DNA of 30,863 nt, taken from positions 1 through 30,863 of the forward strand of contig JAIWNE010000214.1 in the NCBI GenBank assembly GCA_025331445.1, in the 5' to 3' direction. The stretch is from Blakeslea trispora (Eukaryota; Mucoromycota; Mucoromycetes; Mucorales; Choanephoraceae). The notes beneath the pieces are model-generated. The model had not been told where the DNA came from, did no database searches, and saw nothing but the letters and a program-made list of their open reading frames with translations. Positions 1 through 9,904 of this stretch are shown piece by piece. Position numbers and translations under genes: made by a program. Positions within the stretch are counted from its first letter, which is position 1. Every line of letters starts with the position of its first letter.

Positions 1-1
1 A

Positions 2-184
2 TTTGATTCTCTTAAACCCATTGAGGATTATAAGGCCAGACGCAATGCTCGTACTGCAATGCAAGAAGGTCTGCCTTTACCAAATACCATCAACAAACGT
101 GCTATTAACAAACGTAACAAGCACCATAGCAACTCTAAGACTTCACAGCGTAAGCGTGTCACTAGATCCCAATTCAGAAATTAG
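2..184 (+). CDS. C-terminal end of a retrotransposon polyprotein (partial)
   Basis: An open frame enters from the left edge and ends at TAG 182-184, giving 60 residues. The last 35 residues are rich in Lys, Arg, Asn and Ser (for example NKRNKHHSNSKTSQRKR), as is common for the basic tail after the integrase of Ty3/gypsy polyproteins. No catalytic motif is visible. The assignment rests on what follows: polypurine tract and LTR within 170 bases. A longer frame-3 reading of the same bases (3-257) has no such support and is a shadow. Confidence 0.55.
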   Translation, partial: FDSLKPIEDYKARRNARTAMQEGLPLPNTINKRAINKRNKHHSNSKTSQRKRVTRSQFRN

Positions 185-337
185 TTGGGCTTTTTCTTGC
201 ATAATAGTTTTTTATCCCACTGGGTTTTTTCGCACAAGTTTTTTATTGACCTTCTAATGTGATTCGGAGATTCATTAATCCTACAACTGACATTTAACAT
301 CTTTAATTCACAAAGATTTCAGTGATGATCCTATCTT

Positions 338-350
338 GGTGGGGGGGCAA
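338..350 (+). other. Polypurine tract of element A
   Basis: GGTGGGGGGGCAA lies directly before the LTR start TGTTGTATAC. A purine run immediately 5' of the 3' LTR is the plus-strand primer site of LTR retrotransposons. A two-base CA interrupts the purines near the LTR border. Confidence 0.7.
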
Positions 351-777
351 TGTTGTATACAGCCTACATTCTACTCCACCTGAGACATTATCTAGATCTA
401 AGCGGGTACCTAGTTACACGACCCTTCATTATTCATAGCCAGATTGACACTTAGCTCAGTCTAAATAAAAGATCGGATCACACTTCATTTACATCAGGAC
501 ACTTGGATCGAAACAATTGCGCCAATGGTAACCTTTGGTCAATGCGCAATAGGTATCAACCTTTATCCAAAGCACCCGATTAGCTGTCATCAATTGCACT
601 CAGTTTAAATAAGGATTGCTACTCAGTTATCATGAAAGTATAAATAGAAGGCACATATTTGAAATAAACGCAGATCAGATTCATATCTATCTTTTTGGCC
701 GTTCAGGTTCTAATCACTTCTCTGTCTTTACACTTTTACTTGTTTTATTTGTGCCTGTTATATTCTTGGATATAACA
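351..777 (+). repeat. 3' LTR of element A (427 bp)
   Basis: The repeat starts TGTTGTATAC and ends GGATATAACA, giving imperfect inverted termini of TG...CA type. It contains a TATA box (639-647) and AATAAA-like stretches (for example near 663). The left border is set by the polypurine tract. The right border is set by the point where the minus-strand RNase H reading of element B resumes. The 5' partner LTR is outside the window. Confidence 0.75.
639..647 (+). promoter_or_regulatory. TATA box in the element A LTR
   Basis: TATAAATAG sits about 290 bases into the LTR. The sequence 25-30 bases downstream (TTTGAAATAAACGC) is the expected start of R. A similar layout recurs in the solo LTR (TATA at 6013) and, on the minus strand, at 4133-4127. 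Confidence 0.5.
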
Positions 778-3700
778 CACCAATACCATAGGCGCTAGCA
801 TCAGTGACGAGATGTAGAGGATGCTTGAGATTAGGACAACTCAGTACCGGAGTACAGGCTAAAACTCGTTGGAGAGTACGCATTGTCTGCGAGTGTTCTT
901 TGGTCCAAACTTCTTTTATATTTGGATGGTTTTTGAGCGCGTTTAATGGAGCCATGAGTGTGGCGATCCGAGGCACATGTTCACGAAAGTAGTTAATGAC
1001 ACCAAGTCGATGACTAAGTTCTTTGGAGTTTTGGACAGTATCTGGCCATGATAGGACGTTAGATACTTTGCGCATATCCAGTGTCAAAGCTTCATGAGAT
1101 AACCTGAATCCTAATACTAAGATAGAATTCTGCATGAGGTTTAGTTTTTCATGATTGATGCGAAGGTTTGCATTCGTGAGTCGGGTTAGCACTGTTTGTA
1201 AGCAGCGAATATGTCTTTCTACATTAGTGTCTGTAGCAACGTAAATATCATCAATATAATGAACGCAATAATCTAGATCAGCAAATAAGCTTGTGATACT
1301 TCTCTGAACTACGGATGATACATTGAGTAATCCGAATGATGCGCGTTTGAATTGATACTGCTTGCCATTAGGAGCAGTAAATGAAGTGACGGGTCTATCT
1401 CGTCTGCGAATACGGAAGCTATGGAAGCAAGCACTAAGATCAATTGTAGTGAATAGCGTGTATTTGCTTAATTGACGATGTAATGTGCTGATCAGAGGAA
1501 GTGGAAATTTATCCATCTGAGCAGGATCAAGATTTTGATTGACTTTGCGACAGTCAAGGACTGTACGAACTTTGTTAGGATCGGGTTCACCTGTGATAGG
1601 AGAACGTTTTAGTACCGTTAAAAGGCTAGAGTTGTAAGGATTATTAGGAGGTGCTTCTTCGATCACCTGTCCTTCAATCCATTCTTTGATTTGATTTTGA
1701 ACTGCGTCTATATGGCAGTGTTTGATTTCGTATTGACGACTGTAAGGACGGTCTGCATAGGCTTTCAGAGGAAGGCGAATTTCACTTCCTGGAATATTGC
1801 AATAGTTTGCAACAGGTATACTTCTGTTGGCTTTTATAAAAGATTCAATGCTTTTCGACATATGTTCTCGCTCGTCAGCGGTACCATATGGGTCATTGTT
1901 AGGTGTGGCTGGAGATGGATCAATAGCAGGGTAGGACGGACCAACCTGATCATCCCAACTCATTGCAATATTAGAGATTTCGATACCCAATAGATATATC
2001 AGGACCTTGCCAATACATACGTGTATATTGTTAAATAGATCAAATACTTCAAAATGCGAGTGCATTGATTTAAAGTTATATGTCACCTCTAATTTCTTAT
2101 GTGTTTTTCCCATACGTCTAACCGTGTTGCCATTTACAAGTTTAATATTTCCTCTACTTTTATATATTTCTAAATTCAAGTGTCTTGCCAATGTTGGAGA
2201 GATTGATGAGAATGAACAGCCAGAGTCCAGCAATGCCCATGTTTTCACGCTCTCTATTGTCAAGGGAAGATATATAAACTTGTCAGCTAACAGGTTTTTG
2301 GGCGATTGTGCAAAATATTCATCTTTCAGAATAGTAGAATTACAATCGGCTTTTCCTTTGCCTTTGCCTTCTGGAGCGAAGTCAGCAGCAGCAAAGTTGA
2401 GGTTGTGATCCTCATCGGAGGAGTTGTCACGTTCATCTTCGTCTTCGGAAGGAACAGGAACAGGAGGACGTGGCTTCTTGATCATTGTACGGTTACGACC
2501 AGAGGAAGAGGAGGGAGAAGAAGAGGATTTGCATACATGCTTGGAACACTAAGGCTTATTGCATTCATAGCAGCGTTTGCTGGAATTTGCTTTACTTTTA
2601 TTAGAGGACATTGCAGTCACTCGTCTTTTGTACGCTTTGCAATCTTGGATATCATGCGCGGTCGTATCATGCACGTGGCAATATGCCTTAGAACGTGGCT
2701 GACTAGTAAAGGCTTCTTGATGAGAGCGGTCAAGGCGAGAAGAAGGAGAGAAGCGTGGTTGAGAAAATTTCTTTGGGCCGTGCATCTTTCGATGGGATCC
2801 CATTTTCTTGAGCACTTCGATATTGTTCTCGGCATCATCAATTGACAAGAGAACTCGAATCATATAATCCAGTGAGTCTTTGTTTGGATTCTCACTCAGG
2901 CTTATTGTCTTGAGGATTGCTGCGTGGGTTTTTGCTTCAATGGGCTTGAGGAGACAGTACTTCCTCATTGGCTCATCATTGAGTTGAGCTTCACGAACAA
3001 GTCGGCGAAAGCGTTCAACGTACTGGTGCATACTTTCGTTGCGATGTACAGTAAGGCGATAAAGGCTGTCAGTGGCCAATTGGCGAGTGCGCTCTGGACT
3101 CATACCAAATCTAGTGGATAGAGCTTCTTTAACGGAAGTCCACGAAGCGTTGGGGTTGGTTTCAAGAAACTCATTAACCCAATCCATGATTTACTCAGGA
3201 GCAGTGATCGGAAGGATACGCAACCAGTTCTCCTCGAGAGAAAGAGAATGAGATAAAAGAACTTGCTCAAATGCACGAATACATTGATTGGGTGTCTTAT
3301 AAATACGACGAAAATTGTCATGTACAAATCCAGTCCATTGAAAGAATGGAAGGTTTGAAGGAACGAAGCTCATGGGCTGATAGAGATGACCTTGACTCAA
3401 GAGAATCGAGCTGTTCATTATTTCATCTCTAGTTTTAGATGATGAAGAGGAGTGGTTTAAGACGGGTTCGTCTACAATATACATTTCTTTGTATGTGCTT
3501 TCGAGCTCATTTAAACGCTCTCTCATCTCAGCCAATTGCTCACGCATAGACTTTAGTAAGACGAGGTCAGATATGACACTTATCTGGAGCACTTTATGAC
3601 CGATTTGGTCGCGAAGGGCTTGCATTCTATCGTTCAATGCAGTTTTGATGTCAACAGGCACATTGGTTTCAATGTCCTCAAAACACTCAGGCTGTTTTGT

Positions 3701-4012
3701 ATGCTCAGAGCTGAAAACAGGAGTTTCGCTATTATCCGGATTGGATAAGGAAGCTGATGAGTAAAGTTCATCAATTTCCATGAACTCATCGTCGTTCTCT
3801 TTCGAGGTGACGGGTTCAGAGGGAGTACCACCCAAAACAGGAATGTTGGTGGCAGCCATTCTACCGCGAGGAGCAGCAGGAGCAGGCAAAGGGGGAAAGT
3901 TTTCGACAGAATAGTCGGGAGTAGGGGTGTTGTTTTCGCGTCTCGAAGCAGATGAGGCACTGCGACGAGTGGAGACGGAAGTCTTTTTAGTGTTGTTGTT
4001 GTTATTGACCAT
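778..4012 (-). pseudogene. Gag-pol of element B (gag, protease, RT, start of RNase H), two in-frame stops
   Basis: A single reading frame starts at ATG 4012 and runs to the LTR border at 778. It is interrupted by TAA at 3193-3191 (within gag) and TAG at 2551-2549 (within the Cys knuckle CYECNKP-stop-CSKHVC). Gag has an Asn/Ser-rich N-terminus, a coiled stretch and a gag-type core with FLETNPNASW and RFGMSPERTRQLA. After the second stop, counting from Met 2485: the protease is LLDSGCSFSSISP (D87-S-G), the RT has TIDLSACFHSF (D349) and YIDD (410-413), and RNase H begins at TDASAYGIG (D562). The RT box FGLLNVSS departs from the usual FGL.NAP. One frame for gag and pol is common in Ty3-type elements of the Tf1 kind. 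The stops are most simply nonsense mutations; readthrough at TAG is less likely because TAA is also present. Confidence 0.85.
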
Positions 4013-4019
4013 TTTTGTT

Positions 4020-4031
4020 ACTGAATAAAAC
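4020..4031 (-). other. Putative self-priming primer-binding site of element B
   Basis: On the minus strand GTTTTATTCAGT (4031 to 4020) lies 8 bases before the gag ATG. It is a perfect 12-nt reverse complement of ACTGAATAAAAC at 4109 to 4098. The latter lies about 24 bases after a TATA-like TTTATAT (4133-4127), where the transcript should begin. Tf1 of fission yeast primes reverse transcription by folding the mRNA 5' end back on such a site. No tRNA-type TGG primer site is seen here. Function is inferred. Confidence 0.55.
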
Positions 4032-4097
4032 TTTTTGGATGTTTAAAAAAAATGAGTTATCTGTTAAGTCAAGAGATTAAACAAGATTAAAGAGAAG

Positions 4098-4109
4098 GTT
4101 TTATTCAGT
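4098..4109 (-). promoter_or_regulatory. Putative transcript 5' end / self-primer of element B, with TATA box upstream
   Basis: Minus-strand ACTGAATAAAAC is complementary over 12 nt to the site at 4031-4020. TTTATAT lies about 24 bases upstream (4133-4127), a normal TATA-to-start distance. The solo LTR of the window has a similar sequence (AGTAAATAAAAC) about 27 bases after its TATA box, which supports this being the start of R. Confidence 0.45.
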
Positions 4110-4342
4110 GCAAGGATGGGATGTCAATATAAATTATGTTTGGTAACACAGAACAAGATCTGTATTTGATTTAGTAATATATCAAATATTATATGATGTA
4201 TGTTCAATACGATACATCACCGGACAAAACAATAAAAGTTGAGTCCTAGTCGTACTTTGTCTCTTTTGTTACTGCTGAGAACCTACTTATACAACATTTT
4301 TTACGACTACTCCTGCTGTGTTGACCCTGTGCAAGATCTATC

Positions 4343-5659
4343 ATGAACTCTTCTACTGTTGCTGCTGTTACTCCCACTATTGGTGGACAAGATTTGGTTG
4401 GCATGACTCCTATGGTAATTGATACTATAGACACCTCTGGTGCTAAAATAATACAATTAAATGACACGATCGATGAATTGTGCAAGCGAAGACAGACTTT
4501 GGCTGGCAAATTGACCCAAGCTGTACTCGAGACTTCTGGTGCTGTTGCTGAAGAAGCTCAAATGACCATGGACAAAATCACTCTCCAAATTGACGCTTTG
4601 AGAAAGGTATTGTTCAATCTCACTTCCTCAGATAGAGAGAAGGAAAAGGCTACTAAAATAAACTTCAGTGATCTACCTTTGTTCCAATTAAAATCTCAAG
4701 AAACATACTGGCCGAATCACATGAAATATGCTTCTGTTGAACACTTCCTTAAGACTTTTGTGAAGGTCATCGTTGCTTCTGGTAATAATATTGAAGATGT
4801 ATGGTGTCGTTACATCTGTTTGACTCTCCCCTATGACTATGACTCGTGGCTTGAAACTGACTTGAAGCAAGGTAAAACTTGGAAAGATGCTCAAAAATTA
4901 TTTGTGTCTAGATTTGGAAACCTGAAAGCCCAAGACGATGCCATTCGCCGGTTGTACAACTGTTTCATGCGTCGTGATGAAACCATTATTGCCTATACTG
5001 CCAGATTCATCAAGACCATGCATGAAGCCGGACGTGACCAGACTGACACCACTCTTGCTAACAAGTTCCGCACTAGCCTACTCCCACGCTTTTAAGAAAA
5101 CATTCTGACAATCATGGAATCAAGACATGATGCTGACTATATCTGGACGGTTGAAGAGATCGCCACTGTTGCCAAGAAGGTCTTTGGATCTTACCCCAAT
5201 GATGAACATGTTTTCCCTGCTGGTGCCAAAAGGCGCAATGATGAACAAGATGCATAAGAAAAGAAGAAGACCCACCGTGACTTTGCTGCTGCTGGTTCTC
5301 GCTTTTTTTGCCCAAAGCATGGAGGTGACAAGGCGAATCACCACGCCAGGGACTGTTATTCCAGTCGACGACCCACTCATCATACTTTTTTGGGTGACAA
5401 GAACGTGCCTCGTAGGGCCGCTGATACTAATGTCAAGACCACCCCCTGTTTTTATTGTAAAAAGCCATATAATTATGTCCATACTTGTAATGAATACCGC
5501 CAAGCCAAGGCCAAGCAAAACAAAAATCAAACCCGTAATGTCTTGTCAATGATAGCTAATAATGATCATAGCTGCAAAGAACAGGATGAAGATGAAGTGA
5601 TGATGAACGCTGCCGCTGCTGAAGAACTTGCAGTTGAACAAGCGATTCAAGATTGCTAA
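4343..5659 (+). pseudogene. Gag of Ty3/gypsy element C, in-frame stops
   Basis: The frame starts at ATG 4343 and stays open past in-frame TAA codons at 5093-5095 and 5255-5257 to a third TAA at 5657-5659. Residues 1-250 contain a helical region followed by a gag core (WKDAQKLFVSRFG, then RRDETIIAYTARF). The C-terminal part, after the stops, has a CPKH...HHARDC cluster and a Cys-rich knuckle CFYCKKPYNYVHTC. The last TAA could be the true gag stop, because the same frame continues into the protease once the solo LTR is set aside. It differs in sequence from the gag of element B, so the two are different families. Confidence 0.75.
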
Positions 5660-5692
5660 ATTGAATGTAAGACAAATGAGACAAATAAGGAC

Positions 5693-6112
5693 CCATTTAT
5701 TGTATTCATACAGTACGGATCAAGTATTTAGCCACTTATGAATCCACAATCATTCTCTAATTCGACTTCAGCTTGTTTCATTTGACATTCAATTCGGATA
5801 AACCTTCATTCAAGGTCAGGACTGACATCTTGCCAATAATTTACCAGTTACTGGGTTTAAGGTACAGATGGCCAATCATTCTATTTTAGTAATTCTTCTT
5901 TACAAGACTGTCATCATTCATCTCTCATCCGATTCGTTGTTATTATCATAATCATCTACAAGCCTCTAGAAAAGTTTTACAATCTCAGTTGAAATATAAT
6001 CTTGATGAAAAGTATAAATAGCACATCAATTTTGAAGTAAATAAAACATTATCTTTAGTCTGATTAATTCTCTGATTTCTATCATTGTGATTTCTTGGCC
6101 TATAACACCATT
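5693..6112 (+). repeat. Solo LTR (5698-6107) with 5-bp target duplication CCATT
   Basis: CCATT at 5693-5697 and again at 6108-6112 flank a 410-bp segment starting TATTGTATTCATACAG (probably TG changed to TA) and ending CCTATAACA. It contains a TATA box (TATAAATAG, 6013-6021) and an AATAAA just after it. Removing the segment with one CCATT copy joins the gag frame to the protease frame of element C without a shift. It is a different LTR from that of element A but has the same architecture. No internal sequence remains, so it arose by LTR-LTR recombination or incomplete insertion. Confidence 0.8.
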
Positions 6113-7148
6113 TCGCTTACTAACTCCTCTTATTCTAGAAGGAAAAAATGAAGAAGTCAAGGTCATAAGCAAAATTGACACTGGCGCTGACATCTCGTGT
6201 ATTAATTTACATACGTATCTAAATAAACTACAATTATCATCTATACATAAAGTGAAAGGTCGTTTACACTTTTTAAACAACATTTGTGAAAGAATTGGAT
6301 TAACTGTACCAATCAAAATAAGATATCTAAATAACATTTCCTTTGTACACCAATTTGAAGTAGTCAATTTTGGGAAAGAGATGAGCTCTGAGTTTGATGT
6401 GTTACTTGGAGTAGACACACTGAAGCACTTGAGAATTGGATTAACGGGTGTTGCCCATAAATATCCTCCTACATCAGATGACTCAATCAATAAACAAAAT
6501 GAAGCAAATGAATATGCTCAATTTGAAAATATTAATTTTGATACAAAGAACATATACAATCCTGAACTTGCTAATTATGGATCGGAAAAGGACCAAGAGC
6601 AGTTTATGAGAACAATACAGGGAGCAATGGAAGAAAACAAATTGATCAGAGCTGGAGCATTCTGTTCACTACCTGAATCAATTATCAGAATACTAGTAAA
6701 ACCAGATGTAAATTGTTACACTAGACAATATCCATTGCCTTATCATGCTATACCAGACATAAAAAAAAATCACAAGAATGGCTTGACGCTGGTATTGTGA
6801 AGAGAAGAAATGCATCGGGGCGTTACAACTCACCGATATTAGCAATTTCAAAGAAAGATGATGTGGGTAAGCCCACCAAGATAAGAGTCTGTATGGATGT
6901 ACGAAAAATCAATTTGCATATTCCGGATAACACTGATCAGTACGCTGTACCTAATATTCAGACGATACTTGAAAAGGTTGCCACAAATGGAAATGTATTC
7001 ACCAAGTTAGACCTTAAATCTGCCAATCATTCTTTTAGAGTGCATGAGGACAGTCATGAAGTATTATCATTTACCTTCCTAAACTAAACCTACTCATGGG
7101 CAGGATGTCCATTTGGACTAAAAATGATCACTAGTACAGTCAGAACGA
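6113..7148 (+). pseudogene. Pol of element C: protease and N-terminal half of RT, frameshifted and truncated
   Basis: The protease motif KIDTGADISCI lies at about 6168-6200. The linker and RT entry follow (PLPYHAIPDIKK). The frame then breaks in the A9 run at 6761-6769. One more A would restore SQEWLDAGIVKRRNASGRYNSPI and the RT motifs IRVCMDVRKINLHI and TKLDLKSANHSFRV. A TAA at 7085-7087 interrupts the RT just before YSWAGCPFGLKMITSTV. The coding similarity ends near 7148 in an A-run, before the YxDD box, so the RT active site, RNase H and integrase are absent. The adjoining sequence leads into a Tc1-like fragment, probably a later insertion or deletion junction. Confidence 0.8.
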
Positions 7149-7259
7149 AAAAAAAAGGTTTATTTTTTAGACTCCGTAAAAGAAGGGTAAATGTATGAAA
7201 CGTCTTACATTCCCATCATTCTACCTCTCTTTCTTAATAAATTCCTTAAAACTCACAAT

Positions 7260-7366
7260 ATGTCTCAATTATACACTGAACTCAAAGATATCATCGTTGA
7301 TCGTTGGCAAAGAAACCAACCACAGACCAAAATTGCCCAAGAACTTGGAATTAACCCAGTCACTGT
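7260..7366 (+). pseudogene. Tc1/mariner-type transposase, N-terminal helix-turn-helix fragment
   Basis: ATG 7260 opens a frame reading MSQLYTELKDIIVDRWQRNQ, then PQTKIAQELGINPVTV. This matches the shape of the first helix-turn-helix of Tc1/mariner transposases: a helix, a Q-T-K-IA-ELGI turn and a recognition helix. The reading is lost at about 7367, where the sequence changes to TGTGATATTTAGG. No DDE catalytic region is found downstream before the CACTA transposase. An upstream in-frame extension to 7191 looks like leader. Function as a DNA-binding domain is known for the family; here it is only a remnant. Confidence 0.5.
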
Positions 7367-8050
7367 TGTGATATTTAGGTATGATAATAGATAAAGGTTT
7401 TATGAGGAAAGTATAGTAAGTAGTTTGAGACTGTTTTTACGTATGCCTCTATTATGAACAAAATAAATGAGAGTATTTATACCAATTGCTATCTACTATT
7501 GCTATTACGTCTTTGACTTCCTTTAGTCTTTACTCTTTACTAAATCTGGATATTCAAGAGCACAATGTCATAGACTAGTTTGTGTCACCTTTAATGACAT
7601 GTTGACATTTTACTTTCTTTAGCAAGACTTATTGCTTATCATCTTCTTTAGTCCAGATTCATAGCACTTGCTTATGAGATCATTCTAGACTGACATAATG
7701 TTGATAGGATTACTTAATCCAATTATGATGTAGATCTTTATATACAAAAATAGACTTCAATTCTTAAGGAATTTATGTTCAGACAAGCCAAACACGACAG
7801 GAGGAGCTCATCTGTCCAAAAAAGGAATGTGTTTTTGCTCATTTTAATGGGGGGTGAAAGAGAAAACCCCCCAAATATTTTCAGTTCCCAATATGGCAAG
7901 TATTTTTCCTCATTTTTTACGGTAAGTTACACTACACAAATGGGGTTTGAAATCGAAAAAAAAATCGTTGGGTGTGATATTTGAATAAAAACATCTTTCT
8001 TTTGGTCTGATTGACTTTTTATTGTTACAAATTAGTGAATATATCACATA
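7367..8050. other. Non-coding insert between Tc1-like and CACTA remnants
   Basis: There is no credible gene here. The segment starts TGTGATATTT and ends ATATCACA near 8048, a possible TG...CA inverted terminus, but I found no matching target duplication (ACTGT left, TAATT right). It holds a plus-strand TATATAC (about 7739) and a minus-strand GGTATAAATA (about 7480), both LTR-like. It also has a G6/C6 hairpin with 8-bp arms (7848-7855 and 7866-7873). It may be one or two degraded LTRs. Confidence 0.35.
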
Positions 8051-8056
8051 ATTCAC

Positions 8057-9735
8057 TTGGTCATCTTAAACTTGCCACCACTTATCCGTACAGAGAAGAA
8101 GTACATGCTTCAGTTGTTCTTGGCTCCCGGTTCAAAGTCCCCCAAAGACCTTTTCTCTTACATGGAGCCTGTTCTGGAAGAGCTGAAGATGTTGGAAAAC
8201 GAAGGCATCAAAGTGGCCAACTCGGATACAGTCGTTAATGCCTATCTACTCTTTGTTGGAGGCAATATTCCGGCTACTACCAAAATGACAGGTCTTAAGG
8301 GCCATACATCAGCACACGGAGATAAGCATTGTACAATGCTGCAAACAAACTGGTCTTTCAGAAATTCTGGCGGTTCTCAGTTGCGAAGTGTGGACTCTTA
8401 CAAGGCAACCGACGATGCAATTGGACAAAAGCATCCAACACCCTTTGTAAGCCTCAAACGCTTTCATGGTACGTTTTTCTTCCCTGTTGATTTAATGCAT
8501 TTATTAGGTGCAAACATTGGACCACAAATCCGCACCATCATGATGTCTAAGGATTTCAACCATAACTTCAGCAACAAGAGCAACTTATTGGAGCTTAATG
8601 GTACAGCCGTAAGAGAGATGGATCGGCTTCTTTACAACTCGTCTTACTTGGTGCCAACCATCTTTTCAGGAAAGATAATCGATATCAGTACTGTACCTTA
8701 AAAGAGATCTGTAGATTAGATTCACTTCTTGAGGTTTGTGGTTCCTACTGTCTTGGCTGAATACTTCGATGAGGATACCAAGATAGCATTGATCAACCTC
8801 GCAAGAGTCAGCAATATGTTGTGTCAACGAAGCATAAGACGCTCTGACATTCTTGCTTTGAAGAGTTAGATTCTTTCATGAACAGGTTGGCTCAACAAAG
8901 TGATTGAAGAAGAAATACTGTCACCAAACGCATACACAGTAAACCACCACTTTCTTCTGCATCTACCTCTTTTGATTCAATACATGGGTTCAATGTTTGC
9001 TTATGCCGCTTTTCCCATTGAAACTACTATAGGTGTATTCAAGTCTCGTGTCAAAGGAAAGTCAAAGATTGGTCAAAATGCCATCAATGTTTTGTAGAAA
9101 TAGCTGCAGAAAACAGACTAAAAAGACTTTTTCCAGCTGGAGATGGTAAGGAGAAGAAAGCACTAACAGAAGACAGTTCTATAGATGGTCTTGAAATGTG
9201 GGGTCCTTTCAGTACCATCAAACTGGATGAAGCAAGACATCACCTGGGAATCAACAACCCTAAGGCATTGATCCAGAACTTCCACGCCAGATACTATGGG
9301 AAGAACAGATCAGTAGAAGTAAACGGTGCTGATGATTTCGAAATTGGTTACAACATGCGAATGCCAGAAGGTGTTGTATTCGGTAGCTCTCTAGGGCATG
9401 TTCCAGGAAACAGAGTTCATTTCTTTGCAAAGTTGAATCTGCGCTCAGATGTCATCAAGAGAGGTAAAAGGATGTCCATGAAGAACCTAACATACTTTGG
9501 AGAAGTTATTACATACTTTAGATATACTCCAGTTGGTGGCTCATCCGTTCTGTTGGCTTTTGTGAAAGTATTTAAGGTAAAAAATGGTGCTATATTTCCT
9601 TTTAGACTACCTTCTGCACCAACAAAAACTATTGTAGTTAGTGTTCACGAATTGGTTGCACTCTGTGAAAGATATCTCTCTGTGGATATCAAGGAACACA
9701 TCTTTTGGAAGGATTACAGTAGTCGCTTTATTTAA
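8057..9735 (+). pseudogene. CACTA (En/Spm-type) Tnp2 transposase, 3' part, broken
   Basis: The reading ILNLPPLIRTEKKYMLQLFLAPG, then SPKDLFSYMEPVLEELKML and GHTSAHGDKHCTMLQ, is the Transposase_21/Tnp2 signature, and FFPVDLMHLLGANIGPQI is its downstream Asp-containing box. After stops at about 8699, 8723, 8868 and 8877 the same frame continues into a DUF4218-like region (VVPTVLAEYF, NHHFLLHLPLLIQYMGSMFAYAAFPIETTIGVFKSRV). A single-base loss near 9095 (TTG-TAG for TTGG-TAG) shifts the frame. The rest reads on from VEIAAENRLKRLF through WGPFSTI and the tail VGGSSVLLAFVKVF. The N-terminus (zinc-binding part, first catalytic Asp) is missing. The stop at 9733-9735 falls exactly where the pogo terminus begins, so the true C-terminus was probably cut by that insertion. 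Confidence 0.75.
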
Positions 9736-9791
9736 GGGTATGGCAAAATTTCCAAAATCCCACCCTTAAATAGAGAAAACCCTTAAATAGA
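9733..9791 (+). repeat. Putative pogo terminal repeat with subterminal CCCTTAAATAGA repeats
   Basis: TA (9733-9734) followed by AGGGTATGGCAAAATTTCC marks the switch from CACTA coding sequence to non-coding sequence just upstream of the pogo transposase. Insertion at TA is the rule for the pogo/Tc1 superfamily. CCCTTAAATAGA is repeated at 9763-9774 and 9780-9791, and its inverse TTTAAGGG is at 9731-9738. The opposite terminus was not found, so the call is inferred. Confidence 0.4.
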
Positions 9792-9904
9792 ATTTCGTGA
9801 CTTGTATTTTCAAAGCAGTCTCTACCAATTTCGGAGCTTGATTGTCACTTGTGCCTTAAATTAATCTGAAAGATATGCTTCAAATAAACCATTATTTTCA
9901 CGAT

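Larger units (their letters stand above)
1..777 (+). mobile_element. Ty3/gypsy element A, 3' end (rest lies left of window)
   Basis: This is the 3' end of a plus-strand LTR retrotransposon, with pol C-terminus (2-184), a short untranslated stretch, a polypurine tract (338-350) and a 3' LTR (351-777) in the order typical of Ty3/gypsy elements. The LTR ends where a minus-strand gypsy RNase H coding sequence begins, so element A was inserted into element B. The five bases after the LTR (CACCA, 778-782) should be the target duplication; the matching copy would lie left of the window. The class is inferred from layout, because reverse transcriptase and integrase are not in view. Confidence 0.75.
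778..4109 (-). mobile_element. Ty3/gypsy element B, 5' part, truncated by element A
   Basis: This minus-strand element runs from its inferred transcript start (about 4109) through a primer site (4031-4020), gag and pol, and is cut within RNase H at 778 by insertion of element A. Its integrase and 3' LTR must lie left of element A. Most of its 5' LTR is missing: only about 100-140 bases separate its gag start from sequence belonging to the opposite-strand element C. Confidence 0.75.
4013..4342. other. Head-to-head junction of two truncated 5' LTR regions
   Basis: Only 330 bases separate the gag starts of element B (leftward) and element C (rightward), while LTRs in this window are 410-427 bp. 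Both 5' LTRs are therefore incomplete. The left 120 bases belong to B (primer site, R region, TATA box). The right part probably belongs to C: TTATACAACA near 4289-4298 looks like an LTR end, and TAGTCGTA (4247-4254) pairs with TACGACTA (4302-4309), a weak 8-nt counterpart of B's self-primer. I could not place the breakpoint exactly; it lies about 4140-4245. Confidence 0.45.

Noticed and set aside
2306..2845. 179-codon plus-strand frame over element B
   Set aside because: Antisense shadow of the gag-pol frame, which has clear knuckle, protease and RT motifs.
4343..5659. Alternative genetic code (TAA/TAG read as Gln)
   Set aside because: The LINE and KDZ genes use TAA as normal terminators and have long frames without internal TAA or TAG, so the gypsy stops are decay.
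7367..8048. Single LTR with TGTGATAT...ATATCACA termini
   Set aside because: Attractive inverted ends, but 5-bp flanks do not match and the Tc1-like reading does not resume after it; kept only as an unexplained insert.
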